This document shows, piece after piece, positions 1 to 7,978 of a DNA stretch of 64,000 bases. This DNA comes from Ornithinibacillus sp047228935 (GTDB lineage: Bacteria > Bacillota > Bacilli > Bacillales > Amphibacillaceae). The DNA lies in NCBI RefSeq assembly GCF_047228935.1, contig NZ_JBFEGG010000004.1, forward strand, positions 186,001 through 250,000. The letters run 5' to 3'. The position numbers and the translations under genes are program-made. Below the pieces are notes generated by a model that saw only the letters and a program-made list of their open reading frames with translations, was not told the DNA's origin and searched no databases. Every line of letters begins with the position of its first letter. The first letter of the stretch is position 1.

Positions 1-1
1 G

Positions 2-46
2 GATACGGAACTACCTTTTGTGCATATGGATAAGAATGTACGATAA
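2..46 (+). CDS. Possible C-terminal end of a gene cut by the window edge
   Basis: One frame reads through from the left edge for 14 codons (DTELPFVHMDKNVR) to a TAA at 44-46. The residues look protein-like, but the stretch is too short to identify. It may be the end of an upstream gene or chance. Confidence 0.25.
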   Translation, partial: DTELPFVHMDKNVR

Positions 47-138
47 TTTGTTATTATGATGTTTAAATATTTTAATGTAACAAAAGATAAGGCTAGTCAT
101 ATTAAATGTTATACATGAAAATTTAGGAGGAAAATCCT

Positions 139-813
139 ATGAAGCTTTTGCAGGTTCGGAAAGGTCAGTTTGTTTTTTATCAAAATGAACTTCATAAAGT
201 TTATGCAGTAAAACCAATGTTTAAGAAGTCAGTCCATTTGTATCGTTTGAAGGACATGAAGCAAGTTCTAACAAGTGCAAATGAAATAACCTTCTATAAA
301 CCTAAACATAATGATACGTTTATCTTCTATGGAAAACGATACACGATTGATGTAAAAAGAAAGCCTAATCCCGGTGACTTTATCTTAATTACAAAGCCTG
401 ATCCGGATTTCTTAGATCATTACTCGCTAAATTCTATTGAGAAAGTAGAGAGTGTAGAAGACGGGAATGTCGTGACAACTAGGGATAACGGTGTGAAGCA
501 CAATGAATATGTCGTGATGGTTCCAGGTAAAGCTGATGCTAGTCAAGAAATTGCCTATTATGATAAGAGTCTTGTCCCTGAAGAACAGCAAATTCAAGAC
601 GAATCGATCACATACTTAACAGATAGTGATGAAGATGTTGTCAAACCAGTTGTTGGTGATGTTTTCTTAGATATTGAAAATAATACGAAAGCTATGGTTG
701 TAGCCATGACGGAAACAGAAGTCATTTTCGGTCATGGAAAACGAGTTCATGTGACAGATTTATTCGATGAACAAAAATATAAAGTAATCTTCCGGATTGA
801 AGAAGACCTCTAA
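139..813 (+). CDS. Conserved hypothetical protein, 224 aa
   Basis: I do not recognise a named family. The ATG follows a strong site (AGGAGG, 8 nt spacing) and the gene ends in an intrinsic terminator, so it is a real, probably monocistronic gene. The product is soluble, with no signal peptide or membrane segment. It is rich in beta-prone, alternating hydrophobic/charged stretches. Two regions look alike (about residues 1-60 and 165-215, each pairing a short valine-rich strand with basic residues), which could mean small barrel-like domains, but this is only an impression. No catalytic motif is visible. Confidence 0.8.
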   Translation: MKLLQVRKGQFVFYQNELHKVYAVKPMFKKSVHLYRLKDMKQVLTSANEITFYKPKHNDTFIFYGKRYTIDVKRKPNPGDFILITKPDPDFLDHYSLNSIEKVESVEDGNVVTTRDNGVKHNEYVVMVPGKADASQEIAYYDKSLVPEEQQIQDESITYLTDSDEDVVKPVVGDVFLDIENNTKAMVVAMTETEVIFGHGKRVHVTDLFDEQKYKVIFRIEEDL

Positions 814-839
814 AGTGTTAACTTTAGGGTCTTTTTTTA
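804..839 (+). terminator. Intrinsic terminator of the 139-813 gene
   Basis: The arms GACCTCTAAAGT and ACTTTAGGGTC pair around a TTA-type loop and are followed by a run of seven T. The left arm overlaps the last codons of the gene. Confidence 0.8.
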
Positions 840-956
840 TATAGGCAAATAGTTCCATTTTTTAATATGTTAGCAAAAAACGACACATATTGATTAATAC
901 ATGCGAAACCTATGAACGCAATAATAAATTTAGTTAGTTAGGGAGGAATGATTTCA

Positions 957-2138
957 ATGAAATTTTCGCAAAAAGTAACAAGTGTTGTAACAAGTGCCGT
1001 TTTAGCATCCATTTTCGTAGCACCTGGAGCCGCGATATTTGCTGAAGAGAGTGACCAAGAGGGACTTACCCTAACCGAGGTAAACGAGGATACTAATACG
1101 TCTAACGAGGACCCTGCAATAGAAGAAAACACGGAGGTTACTGATGAAGAGACTTCAGCAGAAACCGTGAAAGAGGATACGGAAGAAGAAACTGAACTTA
1201 TTCCTGGAGACTTTTTTTACTTTGTAAAAATCATGCAAGAAAAGATAAAGTTAGCTTTAACTTTTGATGACTATAAAAAGAGTCAGCTTTTAGCGGAACT
1301 TGCAGCAGACCGCATTGCTGAAGCGAATACGCTAATTCAAGAAGGTAAATATGATGAAGCTAGTGAGTTGCTTCAACTTGCTGTAAAATACCAAGAAGAA
1401 GCAGAAGAAAAACTGGAAAATAATAATTCTGAACAAGAATCTAATGAAGGAGAGTCGTCAGAGGAAGGCACTACTGATGAGTCAGAAACAGATGAAATAG
1501 CTGAAGAAACAGAAGAAGGTACTAACGAAGAAACTGAATCAGAAGAAGCTGTTGAGGGAGATTCAACGGAAACAGAAGAAGTAGTGGAAGAAGAGACAGG
1601 AGTAGAAAATGAAGATGACAGCAATGTGGAGGAAATTAAAGTAAAACTCGCAAATAATATTAATGCCCTATCTGCAGTTCTAGCTAAAATTGACAATCCT
1701 AAAGCACAAGCTGCTATTATGAAAAACATCGAAAAGTCATTCGCTAAATTAGCGAAGAAAATCGAGAAGAAAGTAGAAAAAGCTGTTAAAGAAGAGGAAA
1801 ATGACGAAGAAGTTGTAGATGAAGATGTTGCAACAAATGTACCTAGTGAAAACAAGGACAATGATGAAAAAGAAACAGTAACTGTTGAAGCACCTGAAAC
1901 GGATGAGGAACAAGAAATTTCGCGTGAGGAAGAAATTCAAGAGACTGTTAAGGTAGAACATCATAAATTACATAAAAAAGCGGAAGAAGCAGCTAAAAAA
2001 GTACAAGAAAAAGTAGATCATAGATATGAAAAAGCTTTGGATAAAATGGAGAAGAAAGCGAAAGAATTACATGGAAAAGTAAAAGAGAAAGTTCATCATG
2101 AAAATAAAGGTAAGGGAAATGGAAATGGTCGTAATTAA
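957..2138 (+). CDS. Secreted acidic DUF5667-type protein
   Basis: The product is exported and lies outside the membrane; its role is unknown. The start at 957 is preferred over an in-frame ATG at 948 because GGGAGG ends one base before 948 but 10 nt before 957. Residues 1-29 form a signal peptide ending near VAPGAAIFA. Then come an acidic linker, a helical segment (about residues 80-145, with FFYFVKIMQEKIKLALTFDD) typical of DUF5667, a long Glu-rich low-complexity stretch, and a Lys/Glu-rich coiled coil ending in a basic GKGNGNGRN tail. No enzyme motif is seen. It could bind the cell wall or surface through its charged segments. The Glu-rich part makes the opposite strand open for long stretches, which is not coding. 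Confidence 0.8.
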   Translation: MKFSQKVTSVVTSAVLASIFVAPGAAIFAEESDQEGLTLTEVNEDTNTSNEDPAIEENTEVTDEETSAETVKEDTEEETELIPGDFFYFVKIMQEKIKLALTFDDYKKSQLLAELAADRIAEANTLIQEGKYDEASELLQLAVKYQEEAEEKLENNNSEQESNEGESSEEGTTDESETDEIAEETEEGTNEETESEEAVEGDSTETEEVVEEETGVENEDDSNVEEIKVKLANNINALSAVLAKIDNPKAQAAIMKNIEKSFAKLAKKIEKKVEKAVKEEENDEEVVDEDVATNVPSENKDNDEKETVTVEAPETDEEQEISREEEIQETVKVEHHKLHKKAEEAAKKVQEKVDHRYEKALDKMEKKAKELHGKVKEKVHHENKGKGNGNGRN

Positions 2139-2162
2139 CTTATACTAATCCAACAGAATTAA

Positions 2163-2190
2163 AATGCACCTCCTATTGAGGTGCATTGTT
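2163..2190. terminator. Bidirectional terminator between the DUF5667 gene and kynA
   Basis: AATGCACCTC and GAGGTGCATT pair around a 5-nt loop, with T-rich sequence on both strands. It can end the DUF5667 transcript (plus) and the kyn operon (minus). Confidence 0.75.
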
Positions 2191-2193
2191 TTA

Positions 2194-3042
2194 TTAAATT
2201 TTTGTTCGGACTTCCCATAACTCGGGGAAGAAATAATGATCAAGCACCCGTTTTAAATACCCAACACCCGAAGTTCCTCCAGTACCAGTTTTATGACCGA
2301 TAATACGTTCAACAGTCTTCATATGACGGAAGCGCCATTGCTGAAACCAGTCTTCGATATCAACGAGTTTTTCTGCTAATTGATAAAGATTCCAATACTT
2401 ATCTGTATTTCGATACACCTCTAACCAAGCATTAGCAACTGTTGAGTCCTGCTCATATTTCTTAGAAAAATCTCGCTCTAAGATGCTTTGATTAATTATA
2501 AACCCCTCTCTAGATAACGCTTGAATCGAAACATCATAAAGTCCAGGGGCTTCAAATGCTTCTTTAAGTCGTGCATGTAAAACCGAATCCTTTTCATAAA
2601 TTTTCACAATATGTGGTGTTTTATATCCTAAAACAAATTCCACTAAACGATATTGATAAGACTGAAACCCAGATGCATTTCCTAAATATCCCCGGAATTC
2701 CATGTATTCAGCTGGGGTAAGTGTTGAAAGCACATCCCAAGCATGGATAATCTGTGTTTGAATTTTAGAAACTCGAGCTAGCATCTTAAATGCTGCTTGG
2801 TATTCACTATTTTTTATCGCCTCTGTTGCAGCTTCAATCTCATGAATCATTAATTTTAGCCACAGCTCACTAACTTGATGAATAACAATAAATAACATTT
2901 CATCATGATGATTAGAGAGACGCTTTTGACTGTCTAATAACGACTCAAGCTGTAAATAATCCCCATATGTCATTTTTTCCTTAAAGTCGGTATAGGCACC
3001 TGTATCATCTGAATAAAAATCCCAAACGTAATCATCACACAC
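2194..3042 (-). CDS. kynA: Tryptophan 2,3-dioxygenase
   Basis: Heme dioxygenase that opens the indole ring of tryptophan to N-formylkynurenine, the first step of the kynurenine pathway in the cytoplasm. The family hallmark IHQVSELWLKLMIHE (about residues 50-65, with the active-site His) is present, and the Gly-rich substrate loop TGGTSGVGYLKRV lies near the C-terminus. About 282 aa, normal for bacterial TDO. The GTG at 3042 is chosen as start because AAAGGAGG ends directly before the ATG at 3051 but 9 nt before this GTG. It overlaps the end of kynB, so the two are translationally coupled. Last gene of kynU-kynB-kynA. Confidence 0.93.
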   Translation of the reverse strand: MCDDYVWDFYSDDTGAYTDFKEKMTYGDYLQLESLLDSQKRLSNHHDEMLFIVIHQVSELWLKLMIHEIEAATEAIKNSEYQAAFKMLARVSKIQTQIIHAWDVLSTLTPAEYMEFRGYLGNASGFQSYQYRLVEFVLGYKTPHIVKIYEKDSVLHARLKEAFEAPGLYDVSIQALSREGFIINQSILERDFSKKYEQDSTVANAWLEVYRNTDKYWNLYQLAEKLVDIEDWFQQWRFRHMKTVERIIGHKTGTGGTSGVGYLKRVLDHYFFPELWEVRTKI

Positions 3043-3679
3043 TTGTAACATCCTCCTTTAGAGGACGGATTACCGCTCTCACGGGGCTGCCATCAGCACC
3101 AACGATTCGCATTGGTAAGGCTATTAATTCATATAGCCCTTGTACTACATCATCTAACATAAGATTTTCTAAAATATTTATCCCATGCTTATAGAGAGCA
3201 TGGTGTGTATCTAAACTCTTACTCGTTATAGGATCTACAGAAGGCATATCGATTCCAAGTAGACGAACGCCTTTCTCAGCCAAAAATGGAGCAATACTAG
3301 GATCTAAAAATGGCATTTCTTCTGGGAAACGTTTTGGATTATTCGGTAATGAAGTATGGAGTAATACACGCTCTACACCTCTTAAATCAAATTGCTCTAG
3401 AACTTCGGATGAAATAAAATCATACGGGCTTACATCAATTACTATTGCGTTTCCAATATACGTATCGACCGGAATTTGTTCAATTGTGATTCCACCATTG
3501 TCAAAATGGAAAGGGGAATCAACATGGGTCCCCATATGAACACTTGTTGTAATTTTTCCGACGTTAGCAGATCCAGTTTGTTCCTTTGTAGCCGATACGA
3601 CATATGTAAAGGGACTATCTCCTGGCCAGTGGGCCATATCGTTTGTAAGGGGTTGGGTAATATCAATCCATTTCGTCAT
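3035..3679 (-). CDS. kynB: Kynurenine formamidase (arylformamidase)
   Basis: Hydrolyses N-formylkynurenine to kynurenine and formate. The cyclase-like metal-binding motif HMGTHVDSPFHF is near residue 50, and later LLGIDMPSVDP fits the same fold. The start ATG at 3679 overlaps the kynU stop as TAATG. The upstream in-frame extension reads through the kynU end and is unlikely to be used. 214 aa, typical for bacterial KynB (about 205-220). Coupled on both sides in the operon. Confidence 0.93.
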   Translation of the reverse strand: MTKWIDITQPLTNDMAHWPGDSPFTYVVSATKEQTGSANVGKITTSVHMGTHVDSPFHFDNGGITIEQIPVDTYIGNAIVIDVSPYDFISSEVLEQFDLRGVERVLLHTSLPNNPKRFPEEMPFLDPSIAPFLAEKGVRLLGIDMPSVDPITSKSLDTHHALYKHGINILENLMLDDVVQGLYELIALPMRIVGADGSPVRAVIRPLKEDVTSV

Positions 3680-4950
3680 TATGCGATAACTCCTCTTGTG
3701 TTTTCGTATTTTTTGTATTGTTCTTCCAGCATGATCTGCTTTAAAACTTGAACCGTTTTCCAAACTTCTTCAAATGTATTATATAACCCAACCGGAGCGA
3801 GACGGATTCCATTTGGACTTCTAAAATCCGGTATAATTCCAGCTGCTTTTAATGCTTTACATATACTTGCCGCATTAGGATGAGTTAAGTATACATGACC
3901 ACCACGTGAAGTGCGTTCGAGTGGTGAAGCTATGGTAAATCTAAATTCTTTTAACTCGACTTGAATTAACTCCAGTAGGTAATCAGTTAGTGCGAGTGAT
4001 TTATTGCGGATAGCTTCTATACCAACCTCTTGGAAAATTTCTAGTGACCCAATTAATGGAGCTAAACTTAATACATGTGGTGTACCAATTTGGTAAGCTC
4101 CAGCATTTGGGGCAGGTGTTAAATCATGCTCCATGTCAAACTGCTTATCCTTTGCTGAGCTAAACCAGCCAGATAAACCAGGTTCTTTTCCTAAATGTTT
4201 TTCATTTACATATATACCAGCTACACTCCCTGGTCCACCATTAAGATGTTTATAGGTACACCAAAAGGCAAAATCTACATTCCATTCAGATAAATGATGC
4301 GGAATGGACCCAATCGAATGGCATAAATCAAAACCGATTGGAATTCCTCGTTCATGAGCTGCTTCTGTTAATGTCTTTATATCTAGAATTTGCCCACTTC
4401 GATATAATACTCCGGGAAGGACGATAAGTGCGATATCATTCGTCATTGCTTTGATGATATCTTCTGTTCGCAGCGTATGGCCGTCCTTGCTTTTCACTTT
4501 TACAAGATGGTCTTCTGGCGAATATCCATGTAATTGAAGCTGGCTTTTCATCGCATATATATCCGAAGGGAAATTTAATTCATCTGCAAGAATCTTTGTT
4601 TTCTTGCCATCTGGTTTATAGAAACTAGCTAAAAGTTGATGCAGGTTTATAGTTGTGGAGCCAGTTGCAATCAATTCTTCGGGACTTGCGCCAACAAGTG
4701 GTGAAAACTGTTTGCCTAGTTCCTCTGATAAATAAAACCAAGGATGCTTGCCTTCTGTCCAGCCATCAATTGCATAGTTTTTCCAAGAATCTAGTAAGGA
4801 AAGAACAGCTTGTTCTGCCCTTTTTGACAGTAATCCTAATGAATTTCCATCTAAATATATTCTTTCATCGGATACATAAAACTCCTCTCGAACATGTTTC
4901 AACGAGTCCTTCTGATCTAATTTCATGGCATATTCTCTACTTGTGTTCAA
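3679..4950 (-). CDS. kynU: Kynureninase
   Basis: PLP enzyme that cleaves kynurenine to anthranilate and alanine. Family features: RIYLDGNSLGLL near the N-terminus, ATGSTTINLHQ in the cofactor region, DLCHSIGSIPH, and the PLP-binding lysine in TYKHLNGGPG. About 423 aa, as expected. Start choice: the site AGAGGTGAT covers the GTG at 4959 and stands 8 nt before the TTG at 4950, which I take as the start. First gene of the kyn operon. No anthranilate-degrading genes are nearby, so the pathway probably ends at anthranilate (tryptophan synthesis or export). Confidence 0.93.
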   Translation of the reverse strand: MNTSREYAMKLDQKDSLKHVREEFYVSDERIYLDGNSLGLLSKRAEQAVLSLLDSWKNYAIDGWTEGKHPWFYLSEELGKQFSPLVGASPEELIATGSTTINLHQLLASFYKPDGKKTKILADELNFPSDIYAMKSQLQLHGYSPEDHLVKVKSKDGHTLRTEDIIKAMTNDIALIVLPGVLYRSGQILDIKTLTEAAHERGIPIGFDLCHSIGSIPHHLSEWNVDFAFWCTYKHLNGGPGSVAGIYVNEKHLGKEPGLSGWFSSAKDKQFDMEHDLTPAPNAGAYQIGTPHVLSLAPLIGSLEIFQEVGIEAIRNKSLALTDYLLELIQVELKEFRFTIASPLERTSRGGHVYLTHPNAASICKALKAAGIIPDFRSPNGIRLAPVGLYNTFEEVWKTVQVLKQIMLEEQYKKYENTRGVIA

Positions 4951-4975
4951 CAATATCACCTCTTGAAAGAAATAA

Positions 4976-4989
4976 AGTAAGCGTTTTCT
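4976..4989. promoter_or_regulatory. Candidate cre (CcpA) site in the kynU upstream region
   Basis: AGTAAGCGTTTTCT matches the cre consensus TGWAANCGNTNWCA at 12 of 14 positions. It lies just upstream of the kynU Shine-Dalgarno, downstream of a possible extended -10 (TGATACAAT on the minus strand), a position where CcpA binding would block transcription. Inferred from sequence only. Confidence 0.45.
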
Positions 4990-5029
4990 AGTTATATTGT
5001 ATCAAAAATATTTTGTTTTTTAATAATAA

Positions 5030-5058
5030 TTGAATATTTTAACTAATACGATTATACT
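5030..5058 (+). promoter_or_regulatory. Sigma-A-type promoter of the aminotransferase operon
   Basis: TTGAAT at 5030-5035 and TATACT at 5053-5058 with 17 bp between. The aminotransferase start lies about 50 bp downstream of the expected transcription start. Confidence 0.65.
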
Positions 5059-5066
5059 GATGACAG

Positions 5067-5091
5067 ATATATGAAATGGCATTTCGTATAT
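5067..5091. promoter_or_regulatory. Inverted-repeat operator candidate
   Basis: A 25-bp near-perfect palindrome: ATATGAAATG, a central G, then CATTTCGTATAT, with one mismatched pair. It starts 8 bp after the -10 hexamer, so a bound protein would overlap the transcription start. The IclR-type regulator encoded at 10944 in the same gene group is the obvious candidate binder (inference). Confidence 0.55.
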
Positions 5092-5115
5092 TGAAACGGA
5101 AGGATGGGTAGAACC

Positions 5116-6294
5116 ATGTATGTGTCTAATAAGGTAAAGGATTTGCCACCATATCTTTTTTCTAAGTTTCAGAAAAGAAAAGAAGAGTTGATGGCACAAG
5201 GTGTGGATGTTATTGATCTTGGAATAGGAGCACCAGATTTACCAACACCGAAGTTTATTATTGATAAGCTTTGCGAGGAAGTACAAAGTCCGTCTAATCA
5301 CCGGTACTCACCCTATGATGGAAGTAGAGAATTCCGAGAAGCAGTCGCATACTTTTATAAAAACCATTACGGGGTAGAGTTGGATCCAGACACCGAAGTT
5401 TTAGCATTAATAGGATCCAAAGAAGGAATCGCAAATCTAATTCATGCAACGATTAACCCTGGTGACAAAGTACTGATACCTGACCCGGGTTATCCAGTAT
5501 ACCAAACAGCAGTGCATTTAGCTGGTGGAAATAGTACATATTTTCCATTAGATGCAGAGAATAACTACGTGCCGATGTTTGATCATGTTTCGGAAGAGGA
5601 TAAACAGGAAGCAAAGCTAATGTTTTTAAACTACCCTGGTAATCCAACAGCAGCAACGGTTGAATTAGACACATTTATGGAAACGATTACATTTGGTAAG
5701 AACAATAACATTGCGATTATTCACGATGCCGCTTATGATCTGGTGACATTTGATGGATATAAGTCTCCAAGCGTTCTTCAAGTACCACACGCAAAAGAAG
5801 TAGCCGTCGAGTTTGGCTCATTATCCAAGAGTTTTAACATGACTGGTTGGCGGATTGGTTATGTAGTAGGAAATAAGGAATTAATCAAAGCACTTCATAC
5901 GTACAAAAGTAATATAGATACTAGTCAATTTTTAGCTATTCAAAAAGCAGCTGCTCATGCATTAACGAGTGATTTGGCGGATGTGAGAAAGCATAGTGAC
6001 ATATTTAAAAAAAGAATGGAACGAATGTATCAAGGGTTAACAGAGGCAGGATTTAAAGTTGAAAAACCTAGAGGATCTATTTTTATTTGGCCAAAAATTC
6101 CTCCGGGGCTTACTTCAGCAGAGTTTGCTGAAAGGTTATTGGAGGAAGCAGGAATTATTGTTACGCCGGGTACTGCTTTTGGACCCTCAGGAGAAGGGTA
6201 TATCAGAATATCGTTATCCGTACAACTGGAGCGTATCGATGAAGTTATTAAAAGAATAAAGGAATTTACTAGTAAGGATGTGATTTCCTCGTGA
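5116..6294 (+). CDS. Class I/II PLP aminotransferase, possibly 2-aminoadipate/kynurenine aminotransferase
   Basis: Fold-type I aminotransferase. Features: DLGIGAPDLPTP near the N-terminus, YPGNPTAATV, and the PLP lysine in SLSKSFNMTGWRIGY. About 392 aa. It resembles LL-diaminopimelate/AspC-type enzymes, and substrate cannot be read from sequence. Context suggests 2-aminoadipate (lysine route). The divergent kyn operon also makes kynurenine a possible substrate; human KAT II acts on both. The ATG at 5116 is preferred over 5104 because GGAAGG directly precedes 5104. First gene of the plus-strand operon; its stop overlaps the next start. Confidence 0.85.
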   Translation: MYVSNKVKDLPPYLFSKFQKRKEELMAQGVDVIDLGIGAPDLPTPKFIIDKLCEEVQSPSNHRYSPYDGSREFREAVAYFYKNHYGVELDPDTEVLALIGSKEGIANLIHATINPGDKVLIPDPGYPVYQTAVHLAGGNSTYFPLDAENNYVPMFDHVSEEDKQEAKLMFLNYPGNPTAATVELDTFMETITFGKNNNIAIIHDAAYDLVTFDGYKSPSVLQVPHAKEVAVEFGSLSKSFNMTGWRIGYVVGNKELIKALHTYKSNIDTSQFLAIQKAAAHALTSDLADVRKHSDIFKKRMERMYQGLTEAGFKVEKPRGSIFIWPKIPPGLTSAEFAERLLEEAGIIVTPGTAFGPSGEGYIRISLSVQLERIDEVIKRIKEFTSKDVISS

Positions 6295-7952
6295 ACATCC
6301 AAGTGAAAACAAAGATGACCGCAGCACAAGCCATTGTAGAGTGCATAAAGAGAGAAGGGATCGAGAAAGTATTTTGTGTCCCTGGTGAAAGCTATTTACC
6401 ACTTCTTGATGCATTATATGATGAACCGTCCATTGACCTTGTATCCGGGAGACATGAAGGTGGAGCCGCTTTTATGGCGGAAGGGTATGCAAAGGCATCC
6501 CGAAAACCTGGAGTCGTCTTAGCAACACGTGGTGTTGGCGCTGCTAACTTATCCATTGGAGTCCATACTGCTTATCAAGATTCTACACCAATGGTTGTAT
6601 TTCTCGGTCAGGTTCATAGTAAGTTCCGTGGCAGGGAAGGATTTCAAGAAGTAGATTTAGAACAATTTCTGAAACCGATAACGAAATGGGCAGTGGAGGT
6701 TAAAGATCCAGAAAGAATGCCAGAATTAGTCGGTCGAGCATTTCGTATTGCACAGTCAGGTAGGCCTGGTCCGGTAGTAGTCTCTCTGCCAGAAGATGTA
6801 TTACCTGCCGAAGCAGAGATGTATTTTGGCCCGAAAATTTCCATACCAAAGCCATCACCAGCGAAGGAAGAAATTGAGACAATTGAATTGTTCCTGCAAC
6901 AAGCAGAGAAACCACTCATAATTGCCGGTGGTGGAGTAAAGCTTTCCCAGGCAGAGGATGATTTAGTGGGCTTTGCAGAACGCTTTCAAATTCCAGTTAT
7001 AGCAGCTTTCCGACGCCATGATGTTTTTCCAAATAACCATTTCCTATATGCAGGGCATTTAGGGTTAGGAACTCCGAAAAAAATTATTGAAACAGTAAAA
7101 GCTTCTGATGTAGTCATAGCATTTGGAACGAGGCTTTCAGAAGTAACAACACAGGATTATTCCCTGTTGTCTACTAGCCAAAAGCTGGTTCATGTTGATA
7201 TTGAGCATGAGGTGATTGGGAAGGTATATCCACCAGATTTAGCAATTATTGCCGATATGAAAAAGGCGTTGGAGTCATTTAATGCTATAAAAGCTACTAG
7301 TTCTTGGGGTGTATGGGCTCATGAATGTAATCAACGATATCGAGAGGTTAGTAGTTTAGAGGTTTCAGAGTCTGATGTTATCAACAAGCATATTATCAAT
7401 GCAATGGTAGACTTGCTACCTTCTGATGCAATCATTACGAATGACGCAGGAAATTTTGCTGGTTGGTTACATGGCTTCTATCCATTTACAAAGAAAAATA
7501 CTTATATTGGTCCGACCTCGGGAGCAATGGGATATGGTTTACCAGCTGCAATTGGTGCAAAACTTGCTTCACCAGATAAGACAGTTGTTTCACTTTCTGG
7601 TGATGGTGGGTTTATGATGACTTTTCAGGAGCTAGAGACAGCAGTACGAGAAAATATACCAATAATTGCTCTTGTATTTAATAACAATAGCTACGGCACT
7701 ATCCGAATGCACCAGGAGATCCATTATCCGCATCGAGTAATTGGTACTGATTTAGGAGAAGTATCATTTGCTGCTTTAGCGGGTGCAGTAGGTGCTTTAA
7801 GTTTTACGGTATTAACTATAGATGAATTTAAGAACGCATTTAACCAAGCATTGCGAAGTGGTTTACCTACCATCATTGAAATTATTACCGATGTAGAGCA
7901 AATTTCAGTTACATCAACCATTTCATCGATTAGGGAAAAGTCCCTTAAATAA
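6291..7952 (+). CDS. Thiamine diphosphate-dependent enzyme, acetolactate synthase/decarboxylase-like
   Basis: ThDP enzyme of the acetolactate synthase/benzoylformate decarboxylase superfamily, 553 aa. The three domains are visible: an N-terminal pyrimidine-binding domain with the activating Glu in SGRHEGGAAFMAEGYA; a central domain (about 190-330, starting PLIIAGGGVKLS); and a C-terminal PP-binding domain with the GDGGFMMTFQELETAV ... FNNNSYGT motif that binds Mg-ThDP. The GTG start overlaps the aminotransferase stop. There is no small regulatory subunit gene, so a biosynthetic acetolactate synthase is unlikely. In this operon a 2-oxo acid decarboxylase acting on 2-oxoadipate would fit (inference). 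Confidence 0.85.
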   Translation: MNIQVKTKMTAAQAIVECIKREGIEKVFCVPGESYLPLLDALYDEPSIDLVSGRHEGGAAFMAEGYAKASRKPGVVLATRGVGAANLSIGVHTAYQDSTPMVVFLGQVHSKFRGREGFQEVDLEQFLKPITKWAVEVKDPERMPELVGRAFRIAQSGRPGPVVVSLPEDVLPAEAEMYFGPKISIPKPSPAKEEIETIELFLQQAEKPLIIAGGGVKLSQAEDDLVGFAERFQIPVIAAFRRHDVFPNNHFLYAGHLGLGTPKKIIETVKASDVVIAFGTRLSEVTTQDYSLLSTSQKLVHVDIEHEVIGKVYPPDLAIIADMKKALESFNAIKATSSWGVWAHECNQRYREVSSLEVSESDVINKHIINAMVDLLPSDAIITNDAGNFAGWLHGFYPFTKKNTYIGPTSGAMGYGLPAAIGAKLASPDKTVVSLSGDGGFMMTFQELETAVRENIPIIALVFNNNSYGTIRMHQEIHYPHRVIGTDLGEVSFAALAGAVGALSFTVLTIDEFKNAFNQALRSGLPTIIEIITDVEQISVTSTISSIREKSLK

Positions 7953-7978
7953 ACACTATATTCGAGGAGGTATTTAAA

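Noticed and set aside
1373..1861. Antisense Ser-rich open frame opposite the DUF5667 gene
   Set aside because: Mirror of Glu-rich codons (GAA/GAG read as TTC/CTC on the other strand); no ribosome site.
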